Shown: in pieces, positions 1-12,956 of the stretch | Layout: every line of letters begins with the position of its first letter | How positions within the stretch are numbered: the first letter of the stretch is position 1 | Source: Trifolium pratense | Taxonomy: Eukaryota > Streptophyta > Magnoliopsida > Fabales > Fabaceae | NCBI RefSeq assembly: GCF_020283565.1 | Contig: NC_060065.1 | Coordinates: 41,218,409-41,282,408 of the forward strand | Direction of reading: 5' to 3' | DNA: 64,000 nt | Translations under genes and position numbers: made by a program | The notes under the pieces: generated by a model | The model's input: the letters and a program-made list of their open reading frames with translations, nothing else | Databases searched by the model: none | Told to the model about the DNA's origin: nothing

Positions 1-260
1 TAGTTTTAGTTGACTGAATTGTGGATGTCATTAAGTGTAAGTGGTCCACCAAAAACCTTATTAATTTTTAAAATTTTAACCATTGAAATTTTTTGTTATA
101 TTTGAAGTTAAAATTTAACGAAAAGGACCAATATGACAAACATATATGTCTTTAAGGGACCAATCAGGATCTTTTTTTCTTTAAGGGACCAATCCGAGCC
201 TTTTTTTCTTTAAGGGACCATTGTAAAACCTAAAATGTCTTTTAAGGGACCAATAGACTA
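1..260. repeat. Degenerate repeat tract with a recurring TTTAAGGGACCAAT motif
   Basis: The motif TTTAAGGGACCA recurs four times between about 150 and 255, separated by short T-rich spacers. This is typical of the decayed end of a dispersed plant repeat. No coding signal was seen here. From 261 to about 1550 the DNA is AT-rich and intergenic, and I found no gene in it. Confidence 0.4.
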
Positions 261-1554
261 ATTAAACCTTATTTAATTCATTCATTAAATTGGGTATCAT
301 CTTCCTTCCCCAATTTATATTCCACCCGTATCCCTGCTTCTTTAATTTTATTTTCACTTTTTTTTGTCCCATATAATATTTTCTAATTACTTTATCTTGA
401 CATGAGATTACCATTATTTAATAAAGCATACACAAACAGCCCCTTCTGCCCACCCCTCTAATCCTCTAGATTCACTTGTCAAAAATCTAATTTGTTGCAT
501 TGAACAAAGCATCTTCTTTTCCTCTTATATTTCTTTGTTACCACTACTAACTCCCTGCCTATTCCATGGTTGAGCTCATATTCTAAAGGGAAAACAATCA
601 AATACTAGAATCCTACAACCCTCAATTTAAATGAAGACTTTCATACATATTTTTACGATCAAATATTAGATCATTTTAATTATGTACCAGAAAGTTATAC
701 AACATTTAAACAAAAATATACTATCAATTTCAAGTAATGGGATAGTACTAATTCTAGCACCCCAATACTAGCCTACTTGGAAGTTGAACCTGAAATTGAT
801 TCTAATATAGCACTTTGTGCTACTTGAACTCAGCACAAACCCTTGCAGATTACGTGGTAGTGCTGATACATTTGAAGGATATATTATAGGCCCAAATGTC
901 CTCGACGATTGTGAATGGGGATCATACGGTGGAAGTTAGTTTCGTAAACTCTCTTATTTTAAATTCTTTCATTCCTTTTAGGAAGTTAGTTCTCGTACGA
1001 TCTATATAATTTTACTTAGTCATGCTTCCGCAATATATATGGTTGTTTTTGTGAACTAAATAATTTGGCAAAATCATCACATTAATAAAAGTTAAAATTG
1101 TTGTTGCAATATATGAAGCACAATTTTAAAAGTGACATCAAGACACACAAATAGGTTGGCACAATTCCAATATTCATATACCACGCACGCATGCGTACAT
1201 GCAAACACATTATTCTCTCTCTTACCTCTTTCAAATTTCTTTCTAACTTCTATCTAAATTCTCAATTTTTTTTAATGTCTTCATCATCATTCCGCTCCAA
1301 TTTCTCTTATAATTTTATCATTTCTTCATTATTATTTCACCGCTTGAAACTTTTTCATTTATCTATCTTCATCTTACTCATATTCTTGTAAGTGTTTACT
1401 TTTTTATTTTTTAAAAGTTTAGTCTATTATTCTAATATTGTATTTATTAAATGTTTTTTGGTGAATAAATTCTTTTATTTAATTTTATATGTTGTTAAAA
1501 ACAATAAAACTTTTTTTTAAAACTATATAAATGTTATTTTTAAAAAATAAATGC

Positions 1555-2048
1555 ACTTATTGGTGGAATATTCAGCCAGTAAATATGCGTAAAAAAAAAT
1601 TGACTTAGTGGGGGATTTTTTCGTCAGTAAATACGCATAAAAATAAATTCACGTAATGGTGGATTATTTCACCAATAAATACAAAATCTGTCATTTTTAC
1701 ATTCTCGCGATTTATTTCTATGATTAATAAGTTGTCTGATTTCTTTTGGATTACTTTATGGTGGATTTTTCCTCCAATAAATGGAGAATGAATCTCTGAT
1801 TTTTTCTCAATTTTCACTTTTCAACCATTGATCAACTTTACACCATTTCTTTTAAATTTAAATATTATTCTACATTTTGAATTCAATGGCTTAGATTCCC
1901 AATTATATCCTCAAGTTTTTTTTTCCAACATGAGAGGATCCTTTCTCCAATAAATGTACTGGTGTGTGGTTTATTGGCAAATATATTTCCCCCAATAAGT
2001 TTGAACTTATTGGTGATTTTGCTCTCTTATCTTAAATTTCTTGTAGTG
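1555..2048. mobile_element. Right terminus of a CACTA (En/Spm-type) DNA transposon
   Basis: The tract ends in TTTCTTGTAGTG, the reverse complement of the CACTACAAGAAA terminus typical of plant CACTA elements. Inside it lie about six spaced copies of a palindromic motif of the type TATTGGTGGA...TCCACCAATAA, for example at about 1558-1585, 1615-1635, 1658-1680, 1750-1785 and 1970-2020. Arrays like this are the subterminal repeats expected of CACTA elements. The matching left end was not found in the window, so this is a truncated end or the left end lies upstream. The base triplet after the end is TAA, which would be the 3-bp target duplication. Confidence 0.6.
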
Positions 2049-2353
2049 TAAGTCCGACCTTTTTATTCTCATTTAGATCCTTTATCTTTTAAAATGTTCA
2101 CAAAATTTAAATGAGCCGTTCGAAATATGTTTCCAAATAAAAAATATATATAGAAGAAGTATGTTCAACAAATAGGAAGAAGAAATGAAAATCTTCTATG
2201 CATTTCAAAACCACATGCTTGATTTACAACACTACATTTTTGCAAGTATGTTTTCACTCTAAATTGTTGCTATCCATATATACTTTACAAAAGAATTTGT
2301 ATTTAATGTGAATTGATATCTCTCTAACTTACAAACCACACATCAACCAAACC
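2049..2353. other. 3' flank of RLK-A
   Basis: AT-rich sequence between the CACTA terminus and the RLK-A stop codon. It should hold the RLK-A 3' UTR. I could not single out a polyadenylation signal with confidence. Confidence 0.3.
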
Positions 2354-5300
2354 TCAAATAAGCTTATCAGATGAAGAATAATCATCTTTACTTGGATAAG
2401 ATACAGAAGAGTCAATCCATGGTCCATCTTTACTATTTTGTAAGAATGTTGAAGAAACATGAGTTTGGCTATCTTGTGATAGAAGTTCAAAGGCTTTAAA
2501 TCTTGCTCCGGCTGTACTATCGCTGCGTTTGATTATTGACGCTTGAATCGGTGTATTTCCTTCAAGCATGCTAACTACAGATGACATTGGTGGTCTAAGA
2601 GTTGGCGATGGATTGGTGCAAAGGAGTGCCAATTGTAACATTCTCATGGCTTCTTCTGGTGAGTAGTTTGAAGCAAGACTTGGATCCACCAATTCTAGAA
2701 GGGTTCCTTGTTCTTGAAGAACATAGGCCTTTAATGACATGCAAAACATAGTATTAGAAATTTAACCAAATTATTGCAAAATATAATTTGTGTTAGAACA
2801 ACAGTTCAAAAGAATAAAGAAACGATGAACGTGGCCTAGAAAGGTTACACAAAAGTATAACTTACCCAATCTAGAAGATAAACAAACTCTTCTTTTGGCC
2901 GATAATTTGTGTTGCTCATTCCGCTGACAATCTCTAAGGCTACAACTCCGAAGCTATAGACATCTGCCTTGTCGGTCAAGTAACCCCGCATAGCATACTC
3001 AGGAGCCATGTAACCTCTGATAAGAACATTTAGTACCTTTGTGTCAGTGATTTCAAAAGGTAAAATGAACCAATTTCTACGATATATGTACATGATTATA
3101 GCTGCAAGAAATACACGGATTGTGATTAACATTGCAAGCATGGTTATAAATTGCAGTTGCATTGCAATCTTTGAAATTGCAGACAAATGCAGTTGATGAG
3201 GCCGCAATTACAGTCACAATGTGTTTGCCAAAACTTTCAAAACCTTTACATTGTGGCCACAATTGTGGTTGTGAACCGCAATTTAAAACCATGAGTGCAA
3301 GCCAACTAATGATAAACCAAGTCTACGATTCAAAACTTTATAATATGGTGGCATAATACTAACATTGTCCCTGCTATTCGCGTGCTGATATGAGTATTTT
3401 CTTCTTCATCAAGCTTGGCTAAACCGAAATCAGAGATCTTTGCTTTTAGATTCTTATCAAGTAAGACATTGGTCGCCTTAATATCCCTGTGAACTATTTT
3501 CAACCTTGATTCCTCATGAAGATAAGCTAAACCTCTTGCTATCCCGACACATATCTTCATTCTCGTGCTCCAGTCCAAGTTCAACTTCTGTTCCGGTTTA
3601 CCTAGAAGAAAAAATTTCTTTTAAAGTTTTATTTTAACTTAACAGGAACATATAGACACAACCATAAGTAGTTCATAAAGCACTTACCGAAAAGAGCGCG
3701 AGCAAGACTATTGTTCTCCATGTACTCATATACAAGCAGCAATTGGTTTCCTTCAATGCAACATCCATAAAGCTTCACAAGATTCGGATGCTGCAAAGCT
3801 GATATCATACCTATTTCATTAACGAATTCACGGTTTCCTTGCTTTGATTTGGAAGAGAGCTGTTTAACAGCAATGACAGCACCATCTGACAGTACACCCT
3901 GCAAATAAGCAATGCCTTTAGTTAGTATCATGTTTCCACACACACACACACACACATATATATAATAATTGAGGAAAACCTTTCAAAACTATATATTTCT
4001 CGAGTAAATTTAACATACAGTTTATCGAAATTTACCTTGTAAACAGGACCAAATCCTCCTTCGCCTATCTTATTTTCTGGATCAAAGTTATTAGTAGCAG
4101 CTTTAATTTGTCTCAAACTATAATAACCTGTTTTTAATTCTAGGAGTTCTGCAATAAGATAAATGTTTTACTCAGGAACAAGAAGTGATAAGAAAAAGAA
4201 AGATAGATAGAAGGAGAGAATCGAAATGAAATCATAAGGGCAGTAACTGTTTTCTTTATTTAGGACTTCAATCTTACCTTTATCTGTTTGATCCTTCCGA
4301 AAGATATAACCCATCTTCCAAAGGACAAAGAGTATCAGAATGATAACCGCCAATGATCCGACCACAATTCCAACAATCGCTCCAGCAGACAATCCATTTG
4401 AAGGAATTTTAAAGTCTACAACAAAGTATAAAGGTTTACAAAACACAAAATAAAATAGAGTTTAATTTGTATGCACTGTCGGTGTAAAAACATTCTACAC
4501 ATTCATCCAATCACATTTCACACTCACCGCATAGATATTTGAGGAACTGATATAACAAAGTGACACAATGACTGAATATGATTGGATACATGCGTAAAAT
4601 CTTTTTTACACTGACGGTGTATGGAAATTAAATCCAATAAAATATTTGACAGAAGGTGTTAGGAACCAAATTTCAGAGAAAATAGAATAGTATTATTAAT
4701 GATCAAAAGGAAAATATTACAGAGATTAAATCCCTATAATCCCAGAGCTAAGCTCCTCAGAGAAGAGATGGTTCTCTCTCTGCCCAAACCTTTCGGTTCC
4801 TAACTGAAAAGATACGGAATCCCCTTCTCTTCCCCTTACCTCACTATATATACTACTAAGAGGCATAACAAACTTGCCAACTCAGCACCCTATCTCACTC
4901 ACTAATTACTCATAAAAGCTCACTATAATCTTTATTACAAAAATAGCCCTTTTTCTATATAACTCATACTTGGTCTCTATCAGAAGGTTATGAAATCAAA
5001 GAGAAAAAAGAATATGCACCGATTTTACACTGTCAACCAATAGTAACCATGTTTTCTGCCATATCATCCCACTTTCTTGATATGACATATGGCAAATTGA
5101 TAGTTTTTATTGGATGATCGTGTAAAACTATTTTACACTGTCAGTGCATCTAGTTTAAACTTGAAATCAAAACAATATGAAAAATAAATACTTACTTGGG
5201 GTGACAGTGATAGCAGATATAAGAGGTCCATATACACCTCTCATAGGAATGGCATTAGTTCCTTTCCCTGCCCAAGATAAGTGGATTTCCAAGGTACTAT

Positions 5301-8300
5301 GATTAACATCAACATTAAAATCCCTAGTGATTCCCTTGCCAACTCCACCAGCTGCTTCCATAATGTTAAAATCTTTCAAATATTTAAAACCCTGTCCATA
5401 TATAGTTTCGAAATTCAGAACTTCTGTTATGTTGTAAAACCAGATACAAATATAAGAAACTTAGGACTTATTTGAGCTTATCTACTGACATCAACACCGT
5501 AGGACATGTGCGTAAGCTGTTTTCAACTTATATCATAACGGTTTGACTTGATTATATCCTTTGTTATAGAAATAGCTTATACATAAGCACTTATATGATA
5601 AGTGTTTATGCTATAAGTTCTTAATTAAGCTGTTTATCAAACAAGGCCTAAGAAAGAAGTAACAAATTGTTCGATTCATTACTCACTTGAATTGAAACAT
5701 CGAATATGCGCCTTCCAAGGTTGCTATATGTCTGGTCATTAGAAAACATTATCTCAGCAAAATGAAGTTTCACGTTATAATTTCCTTTCATCATACAAAG
5801 GCCAAAGTATTTAAGAGATATCGGTGCAATGCGGGCTGTTTGGTAGTATGCAGAACCATTGATATTCAAAGAGAACGTATTTCTTGCCACATAATCAGCT
5901 CTTTCATTTCCAAGAAATACTCCTGTGCTGCTATATGCCCATTTTCCATCATCACTAGGAAAAAAAGTCGAAATTCCACGTAAATGTTCGTCGGCTTCAT
6001 ATTCATTGCCTTCAAATTCAGTTGCAGGTCCTCCACAATTTATGAAGAGTGAATGATCTGCAGAGAAATATTAAAAAAATTAATTTTTCATCACATGTTC
6101 AAAAAGAAGCTAGCACGATCCATTTGCAAATTAAACACGGTAGATTATGAAAACGCGATTGGTCTACTAAGTCTGAACACTCACACCGAGGGTTTCCCGA
6201 ACAAGGAAGGTTCATCTTCAAACAAGACAATCTACAAGATATGAAGTTATATTCAGCACATGGTTCAAAAGATGATACAACACTAAAACTAGACCATATG
6301 TACGATATGATCACACAAACTTACGAAGTGTTTGATGAAGGAGAGACACTGGAAGCTAAGTTTCTGTTCAAAAATAGTACTAAGATTAGTATTGAGAAAG
6401 GCAAAATGTTGGTAAAATTCGTAGAGCGATAAAAAAAAGAAGATGAAGCTTACACATCCAAGGGCTGGCAACTAGATGTAGCAGCGTCAGTAAAATTGTT
6501 GAAAGATAAATCACTGAAACATAAATATTTTAATTACTTCATAAGTCAACGAGTGCTCGAGACAAATCGCAAGAAAAGTATACAATTAGAGAGGGGAAAA
6601 AATCAAGAAAATGTGCTGACAAGTACTGTTTGTTGTTCACTATCCATCCTGGAATTGTTCCACTCAGAGAGTTGTTAGTCAGAAACCTATTAAGAAATAC
6701 AACATTTTTACATCAAATTTCTAGTAATAAGTTCCACATGATTTTGTTTAATCTTCTTGATATCGAATGAAAATGTTCACGTACACGAAGTTAATTGATT
6801 CCAAGTCCAAGTCCTGAAGTGAATCTGGAATTGGACCAGTTAATCTGTTGGAGCTCAAATCTCTGTATAAAAAAGACGATGATTATTATGATAAAGAAAC
6901 TATAGAACATAATGTGAGGTAATTTCTCTTATGTAACAATTTTAGTTCAATGGTCGTAAAAATGTATTTCCAACTTACAATGTTTTTAGATTTTCCATCT
7001 CACCGATGTAGTCCGGAATAGGACCAGTGATTAAGCAATTTCTCAATTCCCTGAGTTACAGAAACAAACAAGTTAATAAAATCCTAAATGAGTTGTTCTT
7101 TATATGTAGCGTAACAAGAAAGGTTTCGACTCACAGTCTTGTCATGCTTTGCAGATCCTTCAGATCAGGAAATTTCATTGTTGTTTGTCCCTTCAAATCA
7201 GATATTCTCCTGATATATTAATGTTTCATCAAATTGTTAATCATAAGACCTATTTTCCAAATCGTGAATCAAATTTTATTACGAAACTTAAGATGCATTA
7301 CTAATAAAGATATGGTATTTTTTAAGTAAAAAAAAAAATTGACAACGCAAAATTATAAGCTGATATTTCATCTACTAGCCAAAAAATAAACCGAGATGCG
7401 GCTTGCTTGTATCACAAGATACCGATAACAATGGTAGAAAGTACTCACAATTCCTTCAACTTTGTCAAGACAGATATAGCAGGAGGAATTGGACCTTCCA
7501 TGGATGTGCCTTGCAAATCCCTACAAAACAAAATTTTACACAGATGTATCATTATTTAATTCTTCAACAAGTAAATGATCACAGATAATCCAAAATTTAG
7601 ACTTACAATCTTTCAATTTTGGTCCAGTTTCCGATAAAACTCGGGATCTTTCCAGATAAACTGCTTCCATCGATCCTACTATAGAATATCGAGTGATATC
7701 AGAATTTAATGAATACATAGAAAATGAAAAATGATGAAAAAAGCCGCATTAATTATATCATATCACTTACAAATTAGTGAGATTCTTTAGTTTTCCAAAT
7801 GTTTCTGGTATTGATCCTGTAAAATTATTCGCAGAAAGCATGCTGCAGATTCATTTACAATGTACAAAAAAAAATTAGGAATGTGATATCATAGATATTT
7901 TATGCGTCTGATACAGAAAAATTACATTCGAAAGTGAATATTTACAAAATTACATCAAGGCTGATTCTAAGATGTTACGCTAATTTACGAGTTTAATTCT
8001 GATACGCTGTCAGTGTAAAACTTTTCACACTGTTAAGCAACCATAACAAACCGTATATGTGATTTTTATGATAGTAACAATTACAGTCCAACATTTTTTA
8101 TGATCTGACGATTATAATTGATTGACAGTGTAAAATGACTAAAAGACATAAGTCTCACAATCTCTGCAAGTTCTTCAAATTTCCGAGGCTGGAAGGAAGA
8201 GGCCCTTCAAGTCGATTATTCTCAAAATTCCTGTAAAAATTGGATGACAGATATAACTTATAATGTTAATCAATATGGCATCAAATTATTCTTCTGAGAA

Positions 8301-11300
8301 ACACTTACAGTTCTTGCAGGGTGACAATATCACCAATTTCTGAGGGAATTTGACCACTAAGTCGATTTCCCAAAAATGACCTGAAAAATGGAAATAATTG
8401 GAAGTTAAGAAATTGAAAAATGTGTGCATGGAAAAGCATGGAAACCATTGAGTAAAACATAAATGATATTTTTTTTTCCTTTCACCACCAGTTTAGTCTG
8501 GTTCGGAGGTCAGTTTTGACATCAAGTGGTTCCAACCCCCCTCCCAATCCGGCCCAACGAATCGAGGAAAAGGCTCTGATGCCATCATATACCAATGTGG
8601 GACTTCTTAACGACTCATACATAACACATCCATAACATAAAGCAAGAAGAAAAAAAAATACATACAATGATACACATAGACAAAGGTAGCATGGCTTACA
8701 TTCTGACAAGTGGGAGGCGACCAAGACTCTTTGGAATTGAGCCATTTAGATAATTCCGAGTTAGATCACTGCATATATAACTTTCATTTAGTTTCTTTTC
8801 TTTTTCAACAAAAATATTACTAATGCATAAATAAAATACTAATTAAACATTAATACTTACAGTATTGTGAGTTGAGTGAGATTTCCAAATTCACTAGGAA
8901 AAACTCCAGATATATTGAGACCCTTCAGCGAGCTAATAGCCAAATTCATTGAATTAGTAATTCTCAAATGAAGTACTTTAATTTAATAAATTACTAATAA
9001 ATAAATATTTAATTTATATACACTGACATTGTAAAGTTATTTTACACATATATTCAATCAAATCGTTACATGTAAATATTTGAGCTTATACTTTAGAAAC
9101 AAACTTATAAAAATAACAATATGATGTGATTTTATTAGACGCACGTGGTAAAAAATGTTTCATTGTTATTGTCGGTGCATATCGATTAATCTTAATAATT
9201 AATGTAAAGCAACTCAAGCAAAGTACACATAGCCATGTGATATAGTAGTAATTTATAAGGAAATATAGGACTATCCTTTTATGAAAAATTCAAAACTATT
9301 TTGGTCAATGTACACAAATTAATCTTTAGAAACTTACATCATTGTCACATGACAAACAGTGCTAGCATTGAATGAACAATCACACGTGACATTTCTTGTA
9401 ATTTGATCTCCAACAATAATCTTGTTACCAAATCCTTTATCCCCATTGCAAGAACGTTGTGTAACCTTCCAATTCAAGTTATGTACCTTGTCTGATATTG
9501 TTTGTAGCAATTTCACTGCAAATAGATTATAGATTAATTAACACAAATCAAATTAATTGTATCCTATATTAGTCTTATCCTTGTATTCATCAACAAAAAT
9601 CATTCATATCCTCAAAATTATAAAAAGAGAAGTGTTTCTCAAGTTAGCACGGAAATTGCATATTATTGCAGGGATCGGAGTTCGAACCTCGATATTCTCA
9701 CTTATTCATTTTAAAAATGTGAAATTTTTGTCACTAGCCTATTTGACAAAAAAAAAATTAAAAAATATTTCGCACATGTCAAATCACACTAGTAGTAATA
9801 GTTGTTTTTTTTAACTATTCATCGGATCTCAAATAAGAGAATTCAGATATTTTGATAAAAAAACTACTTCACCAGTTGACCCTAGTAGATATTTTGACCT
9901 ATTCATCATATTTCAATAATTATACCCTTTAGAAAACTATGATTGTCAAAAACTTTAATTAGCCCATATTTTGCAGCTCACATGGTCAAAAAGCTTAATA
10001 AATTAACAAATTGCATACAAACTATGTCACTTTTTTTTATATATAGTTGGTGTGACTAAAATAAGTCATACAAGGTGGGTAATATAATACTAATACATAA
10101 AAGAAGAAATAGAAATTCTCATGCAAATAGTTACGTGTAGATATTTTTCCAACTTTCATATTCTCAAGGCTTCTCGAATAATTACTTACTTTCTTCGGTT
10201 TATATTGACTATCATATGAATTAAAAAATATAATAAATAATTAGTTAAGTATAAAATAGTTTTATCAAAGAGTTTAGTTAAAAAATAGAGAAATAATAAG
10301 AGAGGTCGCAATTATCGTTAAAGTAACTTTTTTATAACATTTTATCCAAAAAAAGAAAAACACTTTATAGCAACATTTTGACAATTAATCTTTATAAAAT
10401 TAAGTAACATCATCAAACTCTTATTTTAGGAATAAATAAATGTTGATAATTCAATGGAACAAGCCAAAAGTAAAGAGAAAAGGAACATTGAGCCGAACAA
10501 AGTGTTTGACATTGACTAGTATAGTTGCACACGTATTATGTCCATCCCTTCACGTTGGCAAAATTTAATTTGTCCCCACCGTTTTTATTTTTCAATATCT
10601 AGTAAGCTTGGTCCCCACTATTTTAAAATATATCTTATTTTTGACAGAAATATATCTTATTCATGATTAATGATTCACTCATAATCAGTTGAATGTAAAT
10701 AGTTCAAGGACTACCAATAGTTAATTGGTTTTAATTGGTTCAGTGGTGATTGACGTTAAATTTGGTAGGAAGGACCACAGTTCGATCCCCACAACTGTGA
10801 TCGGGAGGTTGGAATTACTTGATGTCAGAACTGATTCCCAAACCAGATTAAACTGGTGGTAAAAAAAAAAAAGTTTTAGGATTTGTTCTTCGACCTTGTA
10901 GCATGTGTCTAATGTCTACATACAACTATGCAATTACGGTAAGTGACTATTCAATTTTGATCAAATAGTACATAAAAAAAGTATGTTTTAATTTTAATTT
11001 TATAAAAAGTAAAAATTACTATCTTCAAATATTAAATCATCTAAGAGATATCAAACAGTTACAAATAATGAGTGATTGCATTGTTCGGATTCCCCATTTT
11101 TTATATACATAGACTAAATAAAAAAACAATCATAAATTGACACACACAACAATGAAGAAATCGGAGTTTAAATTCCGATCATGACATCCAATACAATAAT
11201 TCTGATTTTTTTTTCTGTCAATTTGGACTCTAAATCCCCATATTAATATAGATAGGTTATTATAGAAATACTAAGGTGGTCCACTATGTCTATCTTATCA

Positions 11301-11984
11301 AAGAAAAATCAAAATCATTCACATGTTGTACTTAGTGTTGAATTTTGTACAATGACAAAACACTCCAAAAATGAAGATTATATTCACAAAAATCTCCAAA
11401 GATCCCAGAAAAACCGAGAGATTATTTTATTCATATGAAGATTATTTTATGACATAAAATCCAAAAATCTACCATAACTAACAAATGAATTCAAAGATCA
11501 AAAAGTAAATAACTATGAACAAGTTATATGAGACAATTAAAGTTCATGAACTAATTCAATTCTGGAACTGAAAATAATAGAAAAACATGAACAAACTTAA
11601 AACACAACTTTAATTCCATGGCCACTAAAAAAAAATCCTAATTTCCACTAATTAAAGAAAAATATTTGAATTATATATATCAATCAATCGTACAAATTAT
11701 TACAAAGGTTAGAACTTTGTAAACTTAGTTTTTTACTCTATAAAAAGGGCAGTTTTAATTTTCATAGTTCTAAACAGAACAAGAAAAACAGAACAGTTTT
11801 GGAAGTTACACATAATAATTGTTCCAAAACATTAAAAAAAATTATAAAATAAAAGAGAAAAGAAATGAAGGGTACCTTCATCTTGTGGTAATAGTTGAGA
11901 GTTGGATCCAAACATTGAGAAAGCAATGAACAAAAAGAAGAACAAAGATACATGTTTGAAGCTTCTTGACATGAGAAAAAACAT
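2354..11984 (-). CDS. RLK-A: complete LRR/malectin receptor-like Ser/Thr kinase (LRR-VIII-2 type)
   Basis: Exons, 5' to 3': 11984-11876, 9515-9338, 8932-8861, 8768-8700, 8380-8309, 8230-8159, 7842-7771, 7675-7607, 7520-7449, 7209-7135, 7050-6979, 6862-6785, 6686-6627, 6513-6454, 6363-6325, 6231-6185, 6057-5687, 5391-5196, 4415-4278, 4148-4036, 3898-3688, 3601-3364, 3016-2866, 2728-2354. They total 3009 nt and close in frame at 1002 aa. The product begins with a hydrophobic signal peptide ([17 protein letters not shown]...), then a Cys-containing N-terminal region ending TVCHVTMM. About eleven LRRs follow, nearly one per exon, then the malectin-like domain ([16 protein letters not shown]..., [19 protein letters not shown]). 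A transmembrane helix in exon 19 leads to the kinase: [16 protein letters not shown], the RD loop [17 protein letters not shown] and GYMAPEYA are all present. The family acts as plasma-membrane receptors and some relatives function in immunity; the ligand here is unknown. Introns hold a solo LTR, several MITEs and a SINE. A second ATG at 11972 is an alternative start. Confidence 0.93.
3060..3300. repeat. Inserted repeat in RLK-A intron 22
   Basis: Sequence rich in alternating GCAATT / AATTGTGG words (ATTGCAGTTGCATTGC, GCCGCAATTACAG, GGCCACAATTGTGG) with internal inverted similarity. It makes this intron longer than the matching intron of RLK-F. It looks like a MITE-type insertion; the exact ends are not resolved. 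Confidence 0.4.
3938..3964. repeat. (CA)n/(TA)n microsatellite in RLK-A intron 20
   Basis: About ten CA units followed by TATATATA. A simple repeat in intron DNA between kinase exons 20 and 21. Confidence 0.8.
4460..4630. mobile_element. MITE of the CACTG(A/T)C-GGTGTAAAA family, copy 1 (RLK-A intron 18)
   Basis: Inverted ends: left TGCACTGTCGGTGTAAAAA and right TTTTTTACACTGACGGTGTA are near reverse complements, separated by about 110 bp. At least six copies of this family lie in the window (others near 5020, 7995, 9015, 59420 and 59645), mostly in introns or near genes. No coding capacity. Confidence 0.6.
4657..4982. mobile_element. Solo LTR of a retrotransposon in RLK-A intron 18
   Basis: A 326-bp block begins TGTTAGGAACC and ends GGTCTCTATCA, with canonical TG...CA ends. 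It is flanked by the 5-bp direct repeat GAAGG at 4652-4656 and 4983-4987. That is the signature of an LTR element reduced by LTR-LTR recombination. The rather complex, promoter-like sequence inside (TATATATACTACTAAG) agrees with an LTR. Confidence 0.75.
5015..5155. mobile_element. MITE copy 2 (RLK-A intron 18)
   Basis: Ends GCACCGATTTTACACTGTCA and TTTTACACTGTCAGTGCA form an imperfect inverted repeat, as in the copy at 4460-4630. It lies just upstream of malectin exon 18 in the direction of transcription. Confidence 0.5.
7990..8145. mobile_element. MITE copy 3 (RLK-A intron 6)
   Basis: Left end ATACGCTGTCAGTGTAAAAC and right end ATTGACAGTGTAAAATGAC share the TGACAGTGTAAAA core; the copy is decayed. 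It sits between LRR exons 6 and 7. Confidence 0.45.
8483..8620 (-). mobile_element. tRNA-derived SINE fragment in RLK-A intron 4
   Basis: Read on the minus strand this contains GGTTGGAACCACTTGATGTC and CTGACCTCCGAACCAGACTA followed by an AAACTGGTGGTGAAA tail. The same words occur on the plus strand at 10733-10871, so both are copies of one SINE-like family. The copy is incomplete at its 5' side. Confidence 0.45.
9010..9195. mobile_element. MITE copy 4 (RLK-A intron 2)
   Basis: Left end ATACACTGACATTGTAAAGT and right end TGTTATTGTCGGTGCATAT show the same, now imperfect, inverted-end design as the other copies. It is located in the 2.4-kb second part of the large 5' introns. Confidence 0.4.
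9650..9735 (+). mobile_element. Degenerate tRNA-derived SINE-like sequence in RLK-A intron 1
   Basis: It contains a B-box-like GGAGTTCGAACCTC preceded by CAAGTTAGCACGGAAATTGC and followed by CTCACTTATTCATTT. The same order of words, better preserved, is seen at 25166-25256. It is not a functional tRNA gene, since the cloverleaf stems do not pair. Confidence 0.4.
10733..10871 (+). mobile_element. tRNA-derived SINE in RLK-A intron 1
   Basis: A-box-like GGTTCAGTGGTGATTGACG and B-box-like CAGTTCGATCCCC are spaced as in a tRNA promoter. A tRNA-unrelated body (TTGATGTCAGAACTGATTCC) and a terminal run of A residues follow. Organisation and poly(A) end are those of a plant SINE. No clear target duplication was seen. 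Confidence 0.55.
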
Positions 11985-12947
11985 GTTGGTTTACTTTTCC
12001 CAACAGTTTAAGATTTTTGATAAAATTTTATGAATAAAATTGCCACAGAGAGTTTTTAGAATGGAATGGAAAATTACAGGAAGATAAGTTGAGACAGAAG
12101 AAAACAAATAGAAACGAAGAAAAGAGTTGGTAAGAGGTTATTTGTTTGTTGTGGAGGGAAATAGAAGAAGGAGAAACGTTTTTATTTTGTGTTGCCTTTT
12201 TTTTCCCTTTTCAAAACATGAATACATTTTATGTCGTCGACTCTTAATAATATTCAACAAAGAAAAAAAAAAAAAAAGCCAAATAGAGTTTAAGACATAA
12301 TTTTTATCTGCAAAATATAAATATTAAACAACATATAAGAGAATAATATATGATAAAGGTTTATGATATTGAAAAAATTTGTCTAGTTTGATGTTTGGTG
12401 GACAAAATATTATTTTAGTATTTTGTCTAATTCTTTGACGCTCAGTTTGTTCAGTGTCAGAAATAGTTTTTCTTGTTTAGTCGTTTAATTGTTTTTATAG
12501 TAGATCAAACACAAGTTTGTGAAAAATATTGCAAAATATACATATTCTTGTAGTGAATGCACATTGTCGAATCCGCAATATCCAGTCCACGTCACACTAG
12601 ATTCTCCGTAGACGGTAACCTATTATTTACCAACATCCATGCAAAGAGCGACACCTTTAACGGAGCCACACCTTGTTCCAAATAACATCTTTCTGATAGA
12701 AATCACAAGAGGAACCATCTGGGATAGCCACTGATAAACATCTTTTACTGTATATGTTGTGATCGAGTCACGGTGTCATAACTATTTATCTAGTAGGTTT
12801 ACCTAGAAGAAAAGAAGAAAACATTATCCAAAGCATCACAACACTCTCTAAGCAACTCATAAAAAACAAACGTTTGACACTACATCATCCCTCATATACA
12901 AATCAACCACCGTAATATTTTTATCAATGGTAAACTCAAAAAGTATA
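11985..12947. promoter_or_regulatory. 5' flank and probable promoter of RLK-A
   Basis: About 960 bp upstream of the RLK-A start codon with no coding sequence. The first 200 bp are purine/pyrimidine-biased, as in plant 5' UTRs. I could not place a convincing TATA box or transcription start. Confidence 0.3.
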
Positions 12948-12956
12948 ATAAATATT

